A stretch of DNA of 64,000 nucleotides from Sanderia malayensis. Lineage: Eukaryota; Cnidaria; Scyphozoa; Semaeostomeae; Pelagiidae. Both the position numbers and the translations under genes were made by a program. Within the stretch, counting starts at the first letter, position 1; each line of letters opens with the position of its first letter. This document shows, one piece after another, positions 12,945 to 23,884 of the stretch. The stretch lies in NCBI GenBank assembly GCA_013076295.1, contig RQOL01000618.1, positions 620,001-684,000 of the forward strand. Reading direction: 5' to 3'. The notes under the pieces were generated by a model. The model was not told where the DNA came from. It saw only the letters and a list, made by a program, of their open reading frames with translations, and searched no databases.

Positions 12945-13692
12945 ATGGCAAAGATTTTCCTATACATGGCTTTGATTTCATCTCTTTTTGTCATTGGTAA
13001 GTGATTTGTTATACATTGCAAGATCGAACCTCCAGCTTAAGAAATACGACAGTTATGCACAATTTAATAGATCAAGCTGATCAGGGGCGTCGTGGGATCT
13101 GAATTTTAGAATGGGCCAAACACGAAAAATTTCCGAGAAGTGGGCCAAACACGAAAACTTTCCGAGAAGTAGGCCAAACACGAAAAATTTCCGAGAAGTG
13201 GATCAAACGCTGAAAAATTTCCGAAAAAGTGGAAAAATCACCAAAATTTCCGAAGAATCCAGCGACTTTGCTTTCACAGAGAGGGCCCCCGCCCCGCCCT
13301 GCGCCTCCGGCCACGACGCCCCTGAAGCTGATGGCGATTGGGATAATAATTACGATTCTGATGATTAAATGATGATATTAAATTGGATCAAACAATATTT
13401 ATAATCTGAAGGAATCCTTTGTATTTTAGTGTTTGGCATGAACAGTAGAGTTGAAGATGAAGGCACTGGCATGAAAGTGAAGAGAACATGGCGTCAGTGG
13501 GTGAGATTGGACAAAACTGTTTACCGCTGTCGTAATTATGTGAACTCATATTATTGCAGCTGCCAATACCTTATGTGCAACTATAAGGCAACGTCCTGTG
13601 GTCCATGCTATGTCAAGTATCCCTACCGTTGGAAGAATGCCATGTATGGTCGAGATTGCTACTGCTCCTACAATATGTACTATGGAAAATAA
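12945..13692 (+). CDS. Small secreted Cys/Tyr-rich peptide precursor (unrecognised family)
   Basis: Two exons, 12945-12996 and 13430-13692, joined by a GT..AG intron in phase 1, encode 104 residues. Residues 1 to about 20 are a hydrophobic signal peptide (MAKIFLYMALISSLFVIV). A short acidic pro-segment (residues 21-36) ends in KVKR, a dibasic processing site. The predicted mature part, residues 37-104, has eight Cys at 51, 60, 62, 67, 74, 77, 94 and 96 (spacing C-8-C-1-C-4-C-6-C-2-C-16-C-1-C), about 14 Tyr, and is basic. It ends in Gly-Lys before the stop, which could serve as a C-terminal amidation signal. An AATAAA at 13688 overlaps the stop codon and another follows at 13712. The architecture fits a secreted peptide (antimicrobial, toxin-like, matrix or signalling); I do not recognise the cysteine pattern and assign no function. 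The intron carries a hAT-like MITE. Confidence 0.78.
13082..13324. mobile_element. hAT-like MITE with 8-bp target duplication
   Basis: A 243-bp element with perfect 14-bp terminal inverted repeats CAGGGGCGTCGTGG / CCACGACGCCCCTG, flanked by the direct duplication AAGCTGAT at 13074-13081 and 13325-13332. Terminal CAG and an 8-bp duplication are typical of hAT transposons. The interior has four imperfect ~31-bp tandem units built around GGCCAAACACGAAAAATTTCC. It has no transposase, so it would be moved in trans. It sits in the intron of the peptide gene, about 100 bp before exon 2. Confidence 0.9.
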
Positions 13693-15364
13693 AGCTATAC
13701 CCTATTATGAAAATAAACAAAAATAACTTAAATATGCTTATTTGCCGATACGTAAACAGATGAGGCCTTACATATATATTTGAGTTTATTATAGCAAGTT
13801 CAATGATATCAGAGATTTCAAAGTGTTGTTATTTTTGAGCAGTTGATCCTTCAACATGAATGATTCTCATTTTGACTCGTGACGCGCATGCGCAAGCGAG
13901 TAGATGCTGTCTTAATTATAATTCTTACTATCTTCACAGTTGGCATACTTTCCATTATCGTTGTGATTACGGTAACATTCATCAATCCTCGTTATCGTCG
14001 TCTCTATTTTCATCTCCATCTTCAGGATTACCTTTCCTTGTTACAAACGGACCTTCATTTGCTATTATGCGAAGAAGTTCCTTTAATAATGAACAAAAGC
14101 AATTGAAATTCAGCTGATACGCCAGTTTACTAATCGCAACCGTTATTAGTGTATTGTACATCTACTTACTTACTTTCGCAACGTAATCAAAAGCAAGATC
14201 ATTTATATACAAGCTTAATTCTAAATTTACAACCTTTTAAATTCAACAAAAATGATAAATAAATAACTTAATATAGAGAATTTACTGACAAGCCACCAAA
14301 CTTAAAAAACCTGCTCGCCTTCAGCATCCTAAAATTTCTATATTCACTTTTTCATCAATAATTCATTGATAAAACTAAAAGAGTAGGATATAAATGCAGT
14401 TAGCTACTTGAATAATTTCCACCTGATCCTCAACTTATAGCCAGCTATTCTTTATTTCATTTCAAACAGTAACTGGCTAGCTTCTTCAAACTATGATTTA
14501 TCGATAAGCTTGTTAGATGTTAGAGTCTAGTCTCTCTTGACAAAGCGAAGTGAGAGGGCTGGGGGAGACATTTGTTTACCTTCTTTGCCGTTCTCGGTAA
14601 ATCCAAACGTAATGCCATGGCAACAAATTCAAACATACTAACGACAGACTTGAAGTCAAGATTACAAACTTTACCAAAAAGGAGCAAGAAGTGAACCTGA
14701 CAGTTTTTCAGGACACTAAATGTACTTCATAAACTTTCAGCTCTATTTGGCGAACCACATTTAGGACCGCATGCCTAGCAATTATACAAGGATAATTATG
14801 CGAATATATTGCTGTTTGAAACATGTTATATCCCAAGTAGGCACTTTCAAGAGGGATTTCTTCTTTGCATAAAACTCAGGGAATAGAGTGCATGCGACAT
14901 TTGCATGCAGAACGTGCATTCAATATTTCTTGAACTCTGTTTTCGCAAGGGGCCTTAAACGGTCCTTAAGATGTCCTTGACGGTAGTGTAGCCTAGTAGT
15001 GGCTAGGACGCTGGATTTGATCCTTTAGAGGCCATTCCTTCTATTGGTACAAATCCACATATAGTCAGAACCACGAACTACACTACAAGCTGTCAGCTAA
15101 TCAGCTGTCCATCCTTCCAAGGTCGGTAAATGAGTACCCAGAATTTCTGGAGGTAAGGGTTTATACCAACTGGACCCACATTGATAACAGCTATCATAGT
15201 TGAAGTGGCTATCCAGTATAAATATTCGCACTCACTTACTTACTTACCGACGGAAATACGAAAAGAACATTGAACTATACCAAATCGTGCAAATGATAAC
15301 TAAATTATAATTAAATAGTGACTAAACAATAACTATATAATAATTAAATAACAACTAAATAATA
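13693..15364. other. Intergenic region between the peptide gene and the Kv gene (convergent 3' ends)
   Basis: Holds the 3' UTRs of both convergent genes. Contents: a short plus-strand open frame at 13879-14106 with a hydrophobic stretch (rejected as a gene), a SINE-like repeat at 14981-15248, and an AT-rich imperfect tandem run of AAATAACTA-like units at about 15298-15362 just beyond the Kv stop codon. Confidence 0.5.
14981..15248 (+). mobile_element. SINE-like element with tRNA-like head and (ACTT)n tail, copy 1
   Basis: Starts with a region resembling a pol III promoter: an A-box-like TAGCCTAGTAGTGG and, downstream, a B-box-like GGATTTGATCC. The body includes ACCAACTGGACCCACATT and GGCTATCCAGTATAAATATT, and it ends in a (ACTT)n tail. 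A second copy in inverse orientation is at 18575-18858 with the same order of blocks. Two copies with matching tails support a retroposed short element; internal promoter activity is inferred. I could not fix target duplications. Confidence 0.6.
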
Positions 15365-18300
15365 CTATCTTGCATTATTTTTAACTTTGTCACCCTCAGC
15401 ATTACTAAAGTCAACCGATGTTTCTTCAAATTTATTGTCATTGTTTAAGTCATCGACATTAACTGTACATGTCCCGGTAATACCGTTGTGTTGATTATTT
15501 TTATTATTCTCTGATGATGATTTCAAATTTGATGATCTTATCGTTTTCGGCTTGAATTGTTGCATTTGATGCACCTCTGATTGCTGCAGTTGATGTTTGC
15601 TTAGCGTCAACTGCCCCCTCAATGCATTGTTATTGAAATTTTCAAGCTCGTGTAGCGGTGGTGTTCGATTAACGGGCAAAATATCAACCATATTTTCACA
15701 CACATCAGGCCGTTTAGAAAACACGGTGTTATCAACCCCCCGCTCACTGCACGTCGATTCGTTGCCGTCCTCTGCAACATGAAGAGTTATGACGGGGTGT
15801 ATTTTCTTAGTACCGGATCGCGGTCTACGCTTGCCACCGCTGACCGGTGGCTTGCTAAAAACGGACCCATTCGAGTGTTCACTGGAAGTGATTGTATGAT
15901 CAGCCTCGTTTTGAGATTGCTCGGTTTTTGTTTCATCACTGTCAGCATTATTTTGATCTGAAGCTGGTTCGGTGTCTGTCGTTGCAGTAAAATTCAAGGT
16001 TTTTGTCAACGAGTCACGCTGTTCTTTATCACTGTCACTTGATATTCCCGTTACGCCGGTGCTTCTGGACCGCAGCGGTCTTCTACCCGAGCGGACAACG
16101 CCGCCAGCGTACAACGAAAGCCGGTCTCTTTTATATCTGAAGAAAGGTTGGGCGGATGAAAAATTCTCAAAGAACGCAAATGAAATGAGTAAAAATTCGT
16201 GCAGCAATTGTTGTTTACATTTTGAATGAAAAGCAGAGCTTTAAACCAAGTTAGAATGGAGGCCTCAGTTTAGTGAGCAAGAGAGAAGTATAACAATACA
16301 GTGGAACGACCAATGCACAACCACCCGTACATGCAGTAAGAATGTAATAATAGTAATAGAAGCCGTTAGAAATACCTAACAAGATAAAACACCGCTTAAC
16401 TTACCGTTTTCCTGTTATCAGGCTACCTGAGCCAGTTGTCAAATTATTGAAATCTGTTCCCGGATTGGACATTCCACTGTCGCTATCCAAATCCGGATCG
16501 GAGTTGCTCGTTTCAGCAACGAGAACGTTCGCCGCACCAACCAGCGCGTTGTGCGACTTTTTCGGCAGCTTCAAGCGCGCCTGCGCGTACGAGTAAAATA
16601 AAGAGAAGTTGTTGCCTGTAAAAGTAAACATGGTGATTGGTTAATAAGGCATTTAACAATAAGCGTCGACAACAAATGTACAGTGTTTGTGGGATGAGCA
16701 ATGTACCTGCTGTAAGACAAGGCCTATAAAAGTCGCAGTACGGGCCGAACAACAGTTAATCGTCAACCTGGGCAATTCCGTAAATCCTCGAATAAGCCCC
16801 CACCTTCGAATAAGCCCCATCCTGATAATCATTTGCAAGGACATCGAACCCAAGTTTCCAGACATTGAAGTTATTTAGTGAATGTATTGCAAATAGCAGC
16901 AAGTTTAAACCAATAACTTTATTGATTGGCTGCATCGTATAGCTTTTATCTTGCTTTAAAATTTCGTTTTTGCAAATAATCCCCCGGGGGCTTATTCGAG
17001 GATTCACGGTATGAGAAGTATGACAAGCAAAATGCCATAAACGGAGGAATGTAGAAATGTCAATCGTTTGCAAAGTTCATAGACAATGTAATTTGGTCTG
17101 GAAAGGCTATACAAGAAACATGAACTCACCAATAATTGAAACAGGTAATGCAAGAATGAGCAAGCTGCACGAAGAGCACATGGCTCCGAATAATTTGCCC
17201 CATGACGTCTTTGGAGCCATGTCTCCATATCCAACAGTAGTCATGGTAACAATAGCCCACCAAAAAGACTCTGGAATGGTCTTGAATTTCGTGTTTTGAA
17301 CCTGCAATGAACAAAAAAACGATCTTAACATTTTCATCAGTTTCAAATTTTCAAAAGCGCAGGCAAATTATTGAGCATTATAAACGAGGATTTTATTAGG
17401 TTTTTATTATCGACAACGCATCAAGGACATACAAACTGGGCATCTGCCATGAAAAAAGAGCATTCGCTCAACAAGATTGATTAATGGATAATTGATTAAA
17501 AGTTACACACCAGAAAGAGAGAATGGATCTAACATTCTATAAACAATTCGTTTTATGCCACATAATATCATAATAAACCAACAGCTTACTTTTCTTTCAC
17601 AAAAGTAAACAATGGTTGCAAATATTGTAACAGGAATCATAAGTAGTAGCAATAGCAGAAGCATTTCTTTTGAGCTGGCCACCATGGTATGTTTCAAGAC
17701 TTGCAAGCCGGACGATAGACGAAAGAACCTGAAAAACCTGAGCATGCGCAGAGACGACAGGATTTCAATTGTTTCTGAGTAGCCTCCGGTTGTTGCCTCG
17801 TATGTAAAATGAGGTATGTAAGTACATATGGCCAGAATGTCAATCCAGTTGCTGAGGGAAGTGAAGAACTGTACACGTCGCGGACAGAAGAAAAATATTC
17901 GAAGAAATAATTCGAGAATGAACCAAGAGAAGCATATGACATCAAGAATCCAGACTGGTAGACTGAAATCCTTTGCAACTTCACTGTTTTGATGATAATA
18001 GAGCATAGAGTGAAAGCACACGGAGCACATCGATAATATTATGAACACCAATGAAGCAAAAGTGAATATCTACAACAAAAATATATGAGAGAACATAACC
18101 TTTACCGATATGAGATATTCATATGTCAATTAGAAGATATTCATATGTCAATAAAATAATTTGTGTCTCCATTAACAGGCAGTTTAACATAAACATCTGA
18201 ATGACGGACAAATAAGATCTACTTTGCCATTATCGGGAGAGTTCTAAGCCGAGGCTAAATGGAAACAAGCTAGATTAGATTGTTTGCTTAGCTCCTCCTA

Positions 18301-21300
18301 GATTAGCTCGTGAAATCTGGGTTCATTGAAGACTTGAGGACAAAAGTAGAAAAATGACAAATTTTAAGAGTTCCGTATTCAAAGAAACGTAATGGTGGGC
18401 AATGGCGTAAGATTCTGGGTGGGTCCCCAGGGGGCATGCACTCCCCTCTCTCCCAATTTCCTGTTAATCACGAAGAATGCTGCGTTTAGCCAGGAAGTAG
18501 ATTTATAGGGGAATGATCTAATTTGGGTAGTTGTTGGCAAAAACATTCGAATATATACAATGCAACACAAATAAAAGTAAGTAAGCACAAATATTCATAC
18601 TGGATAGCTACTTCAGTTATGATAGCTGTTATAAATGTGGGTCCAGTTGGTATAAACCCTTTCCAGCAGAAATTATGTGTACTCATTTACCGAACTCGGA
18701 AGGATGGACAGGTGAATTGGCTGGCAGCTTGCAGTTTGTGGCTTCAACCATACGTGGATTTAAACAAATGAAGGCATGGCCTTCAAAGGATCAAGGTGGC
18801 AGTAGCGCTTAATCTTTTGGATTAAGCGCCGTAACCACTAGTCTACACAACCACTACAACAAGTGTGTAACATTCCACATCTTGCCAAAGATGCCACATT
18901 AAAAACAAAATTTCCTAAGAGCACTTTTCACAGCAAAAGAGTTTAAAACTCAGTCAAAAGTTGAACAAATGTATAAGCTCGTATAATTAGTGGCGCAATT
19001 TGGGTACTTACAAAGACAAAAGGTTGCTTATATTAGCTAAGCAAAGCACCAAATAACTTAAATCGCTAGACATATTATTGGCTATGTAATCCTTGCAACT
19101 AGGCTTAGTCAGCTTTTCGAGTACAAACAAGGATGAGCTGAAGATAATACCTATATTTTCAAGCAAGTCTGTGTCATGAAACAAGGCCAAAACAAGAAAA
19201 TAGAAGCTGACAATTTTCAATAATATCGCTGTATATATGAAACAGTTTTTAATCAGTTCCCTGGGGGAAAAGAAGAATACAACAGCTTGTGGTATGACGC
19301 ATAGGCAAAGAGACTTGCAGGGGTTTTGACTTTCTATTTCATCAATAAAAAAGTATTCTTATTCATTCTGAATCGATTTAACACTCCTAAACAATACTAC
19401 AACCCGCGGCATGAGAAGATTCTATAGTTTGCACGTGCTCAAGATGCATATACGACACAGCAAGGCATAATTTCATCATGACAGTAATTATGGAGACAGG
19501 TTTTTCTTAAATCGAAAGACGTTATTGGGCAACAAGCGTAATATGCAAAATTAATTAATGTAGCATATGTTTTATCTTTGCGAGTTTGAGTTGGCTTGCA
19601 AAATTTTCAGGAGGCGTACAAAAAAATCAAATCAATCAAAAAACATGGTTTAGGTGTGATTTCGATCTTTAAAGGCCGCATTTCACTATCATCCTTCAGG
19701 TACAATTTGCTTAAATTGTACCTGAAGATGATGATAGTGAAGTGCGGCAATGTCAATCTTCATGAACATGCATGAAGATTGACATTGCCTGTTTGCACAC
19801 CTGGTAAATCTTTTTAAAATAGTCAAATATAATTTTTGAGCATAACATTTTTTACACATCATATTGAAGGAATAACGCCGTGCTCCACTAAAATATCCTG
19901 GTACGGCAAGGGGCCAGCACGATGTTTGAAGCAGGCCAAAGAATTATAAATGCATCACCTTCTAATACTTTACTTTATGAATGATACAGGGAAAAAACAA
20001 GTGCCTAACACAGTCGTTTTTTAGTTAATACAAAAAACACTGAAATATGAATACACTACTAGTTCAAAGACGATCTCCAAGAAATTAAATTGTGTAACAC
20101 TAAAATTATGTACGAGTTTTGGGAAGTTTTTAGGCCACGCTCTTCATTCGCCAACACACCTTTGTAAGATAATTGCTGTCAAGTCAACAACAAAACTAAC
20201 AAGGTCCAACGTGTGTGAAATGGGCTATATTCACATATTTTTATATTTATGGGAAGTTTTTTCCTAAAAACATGGGCTGCAGTTTTTAGATTTTAAAATT
20301 CACTCATTACCACCTCTTTTTACGCCATTAAAAGTGCAAATTTCAGAAAATTACATTATGCGTGGAATTGAGCCTCTTAGTGACGTAGATGCTGGAACCT
20401 GGAAATCGTTTTATCGTATTCAATAAATGATTTTGCACTTCAATTAAGGGTTTTGCTTATAGCATCCACATGGTGAAAATTGAAGATAATTTAATCAAGT
20501 AAAAGATGCCACGTCCTAGTTCAAGAGAAATCTCTTGGTGCTTCAGCTGCTACAAAAATCGTAATTTCTTTTGATGAATCAGGAGGGTGGTTTATTGGGT
20601 TTGTTCGCGCTAATTCTGCACAAGTTAAAATAATCATATTTTGTCTTACATAAGGTGTATATGAAGCAACTGGGTATATTTCGGCAATATTTTAAGTGTA
20701 ATTATGGGCATTGAAATAAACTAGAAAAGTCCAGGAGAGTGAGAGTGCCAAGATTTCACTATAGCATTGTTTCATGTAAAACCATAGATAGAGGAACAAA
20801 AGCGTTCTAGAATATGCCAGGCTTCATCCTTATGGTGATCATGATTGCCCGAGTTTGTGACAAACTCAGGACAAACTGTTTGCCCATAATTTACACCCTT
20901 GTTTTGCTTTGGCCTGTCATCACCATCAGTCATAAATTTGTGGCATTGAAATGGCAACAGGTCTATTTGTGGCCTAACAATTTGCAAAACGCGACGCTGT
21001 GTTTTCCATACTGAAGCCAAGAGAACCACAAAACCTCGGCCCAGGCCTATTTCGTAAACGCGACATTTTCCAGAGGTAGCCTGAAAACTGCAGGCTACCT
21101 CTGGAAAATTAACCTCAAAATTACTCAGAAATGAAAGAATAGTGCGAGAGAAACCCACTGGCAAGAAACTTAAACTGAATTCGTAAAATAGAAATCTAAC
21201 TCATTTATCAAGCAGATCTAGGAATGCTAACAAGCAGGCATTGTAAAAACCTATACTGCATTGTTTGCATTGTAACATAAGGGTACACTTGGGACATGCA

Positions 21301-23884
21301 GAGAAATAATAGCTGAGAGCTACCAGACTTCACATAGTAAACACAAATATGGTTAGCAATGTTGAAAAACTCCAGCTGTTTCAAAAGGAGTCGCTTTAAC
21401 TTACTCAGAGGTTAATTTGTATGAAAATGTGCTATCTTGTAAGCTTCTGAAATTCATTGTCATAAAGGCTTAGCAATAGAGAGCGGTGCGACAAAGCTAC
21501 CTTGTGAAACAAGCTAATAAGAAGTGGACCCTTTGTGATGCAATGTACCAGTTTACATACCAACCCTATTGCTGTTAGGTTACAAGTTAATAATTAAGAA
21601 AGCCTTCAACAATCGATGTGCAGCTACAAAGGGAAATATTTTCACTGTCACCTGTAAGCTGTAGGTCACTTTGAATAGAACTTTCAATGCTATGTTCTTC
21701 ACATATCAACGATAACAGAACAAAAATATGTAAAATTAAATTCTTATTTTCACCTGTTGCTCAAGTCATAAACAAAGTAAACAAAACCAAGCCAAATTGC
21801 ATGGTATTCAAAATTCAAAATCCATCTTGCTCTCCATGTAAAACTTTAAGAAACAGTTAAAACACGTCAGTTTGTCTTTGTCAATGGATTATTTTACTTT
21901 TCACCTGCTGACCCATAAAATATAAATTGAAGCTTCACAGTGACAGGAAGATTGCTCAAATTTATTCCACAAACTCGTCAAAAAAACTTATGTTTTGAAA
22001 AACGTCATAAAGAAACTCATGCAGAGGGACTTCGGAGTTTGTCTTAAAAACAAGAATGAGCCTCAACTCGAAAAACATATTTCCTTTTTCGACTGCTTTC
22101 TCCAATTATGTTGTATTGCATTGTATTGGGAGGTTCAAATAGTTATTACCTACAAGTACTTTGACAGCTGCAAACCTTGTATTGCCTGTATAATTGCTTA
22201 ACAGTAGCGAGATTTGTGCAACAAAACTAATCATGTACATGGAATCAATATTATTAGAAATAATATAATTTTTATAATCTTTTGTGTCTTAAAGACGCAG
22301 AAGCCTGCGTAATGCAAACAGTTGCTTCAAGTTTGCAGGTTCTCGATTAAACATGTTTTAATTAAAAAATCATAAACTTCTTCATTCAATTGGTTGGCCT
22401 ATTTTGAACAATGTCCCCAAATACATAGAGAAAATATTTCCAATATAGGGCGCTGACTGACCTTACTTCTGAAGCTGGCAAAAATACATGAGTGCATACC
22501 TTCTTAGCTAATTTAGTTATCGATAAAGATATTAAATAATATAGGAATAGGTATTAAAATGATATTCTTTAATCGAAACCCCTTGCTGTGCAGATAATCT
22601 GATCTATAAGTGCAGTTAGGCCAAGTCAATTTTCTTAAAGTTATTGTTTTGGACATTGTAGTTCCAATGATTTCCATTGGGTTTTGTTGCAAATCAATGT
22701 ATATTTAACTCGCCCACGCATAAGTTCAATATCTTTTGCAGGTTGTCGAAAACTAGAATTTAAGTTGCTTAATCAATCTTTGCATGTACTGAAAGGTTAC
22801 GTTTATGCAGAATGTGATTCATGAGAGAAAGCAGGGTATTTGGTATTTTCGATCGTTGGTTCCAACATACAATAAGAGTTTTACAAATATGCTTTGCGTG
22901 TGCAATGTGGTGCAGTCTGAATGTCATCCCCATTTGATCCTGCATGATTTTACCAGTAAATGTTTGCCAGAGTCACTTTGCCCGGGATACAGGGGGACGG
23001 AGGGAGACCCTTAAAACACATCTTGGGAAAAACACTCACTGGTGCAAGCATGAATAGATCTGAACGACAACATAAAGTGATTATGCAATTAATAATACCG
23101 CATAAGTACTGTATGGATGTACGAAGATTCATCTGTCGTAACATGCGAAGAAGAACGTATACTGTAACAAAAACTTATTGCTCGCGTATGCGTTGACTAA
23201 ATGCTGTATTTGCGATGCTAGTAATCCTGGAAAGGTGTAACAATCACAATTTAATATAAAATCAATTACCTTGGCTGCCAGAGATGATCGATGATCCTCT
23301 AATAATATGTGACCTTTTCGTTTCAAGATCTTCCATCTGTCCGAGTCAAAATAGGAAGGTTTGAACTTATTGACAAATCCGTCGAAGCACGTTTTTAACC
23401 GTGATTTAGGCAATCGTGGACTTGACTCGTCTTGGGCCGCGAGAAAATGTGGTATGTTGATACCCTGGTCTTCTTCCGTGACAATGCCACTGTCTTCAAA
23501 CACTTTCAGGTTCTCTTGAGCGTCCCTGTGCTCCGTGTACTTGGCCCAACAGCATGGTTCCATTTGTTTTTCATCGATGCCCCAGAATTGTAGCTCCTCT
23601 TCAAACATCGGCCCACAAACGTCGGAAGGCGAGTGGAGCTTTCCAGTTCGGTAATAATTCAGTATCTGACTGAATACCCCGGGATGCCGGTCAAAAAAAT
23701 ACTCATTCTTATTTGGATCATAGCCTTCGAAATTCGAACTTTTATTTTCAGCAATCCATGCCAGCCTGGTATCGGGTATGATTTTCATTGTTGCTCGATA
23801 AGTCTCGTGTCTGATGCCTCCAACGTTAATCAAGATTTTCTCCTTCGCGAAGTTGACGTTTTCTCTATCAACCTGTGCATCCAT
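15365..23884 (-). CDS. Kv3/Shaw-type voltage-gated potassium channel alpha subunit, complete
   Basis: Tetrameric six-transmembrane K+ channel subunit of the plasma membrane. Coding exons on the minus strand: 23270-23884, 17590-18069, 17130-17301, 16405-16615, 15365-16136; GT..AG and phase-compatible; 749 residues. The T1 domain (about 14-115) has the Zn-binding HX5CX20CC motif of non-Shaker T1 domains (H84, C90, C111, C112) and Shaw-like blocks [28 protein letters not shown] and EPCCW. S1-S5 are in exon 2; S4 carries R313, R316, R319, R322. The pore has TMTTVGYGD (384-392). S6 reads [12 protein letters not shown], with PVS at 418-420 where most Kv channels have PVP. A 257-residue Ser/Asn/Gln-rich tail has no domain I know. 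An AG before the start codon at about 23915 suggests an intron in the 5' UTR. Closest to KCNC/Shaw; exact orthology is unresolved. Confidence 0.96.
16778..17009. mobile_element. MITE, CCGTAAATCC family, copy in a Kv intron
   Basis: About 232 bp between inverted ends CCGTAAATCCTCGAATAAGC and its near-complement at 17009. The interior repeats TCGAATAAGCCCC and ends in a CCCCCGGGGG palindrome. A longer relative is at 45582-46046. The right flank has TA; the left flank has TT, so the duplication has decayed on one side. It lies in the intron between the pore exon and the S6 exon. Confidence 0.75.
18575..18858 (-). mobile_element. SINE-like element, copy 2 (inverse orientation)
   Basis: Reverse complement of the arrangement at 14981-15248: a GTAAGTAAG tail at the left, then blocks equivalent to ATAGCTACTT, GGTCCAGTTGGTATAAACCC and ACTCATTTACC, and a head with an A-box-like TAGACTAGTGG on the minus strand. 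This copy carries an extra small hairpin (GCGCTTAATC..GATTAAGCGC) between its box-like segments. Confidence 0.6.
19675..19788. repeat. Two abutting hairpins
   Basis: The first hairpin spans 19675-19748: arms of about 34-36 bp pairing GCCGCA..ACAATTT with its complement, with one mismatch, a 2-nt bulge and a very small loop. The second spans 19747-19788: a perfect 18-bp stem (GCAATGTCAATCTTCATG) with loop AACATG. They share the GC at 19747-19748. Confidence 0.9.
21066..21108. repeat. Perfect 18-bp hairpin
   Basis: TTTTCCAGAGGTAGCCTG at 21066-21083, loop AAAACTG, then the exact reverse complement at 21091-21108, in the Kv intron. Confidence 0.9.

Larger units (their letters stand above)
18070..23269. 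other. First coding intron of the Kv gene (5.2 kb)
   Basis: Separates the T1 exon from the S1-S5 exon. Contents I can name: a direct repeat of GATATTCATATGTCAAT at about 18115-18150, an inverted SINE-like copy (18575-18858), a double hairpin (19675-19788) and a perfect hairpin (21066-21108). Open frames in it, including 20772-21164 on the minus strand, show no family resemblance. Confidence 0.6.

Noticed and set aside
13111..13368. 85-codon frame rich in Lys/Asn repeats
   Set aside because: It is the tandem interior of the hAT-like MITE.
13860..14117. Overlapping plus-strand frames, one with a hydrophobic stretch, next to a GCGCATGCGC site
   Set aside because: The hydrophobic segment is AT-driven, the C-terminal part is low-complexity Leu/His, and no splice or polyA context supports it.
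14981..15030. tRNA gene candidate
   Set aside because: A/B-box-like motifs exist but no cloverleaf with acceptor stem could be drawn; better read as a SINE head.
15597..16229. Plus-strand frames opposite the Kv C-terminal exon
   Set aside because: Shadows of the real minus-strand coding sequence.
20772..21164. 130-codon open frame on the minus strand in the first Kv intron
   Set aside because: It spans a perfect hairpin, has no recognisable domain and no flanking signals; a chance frame is likelier.
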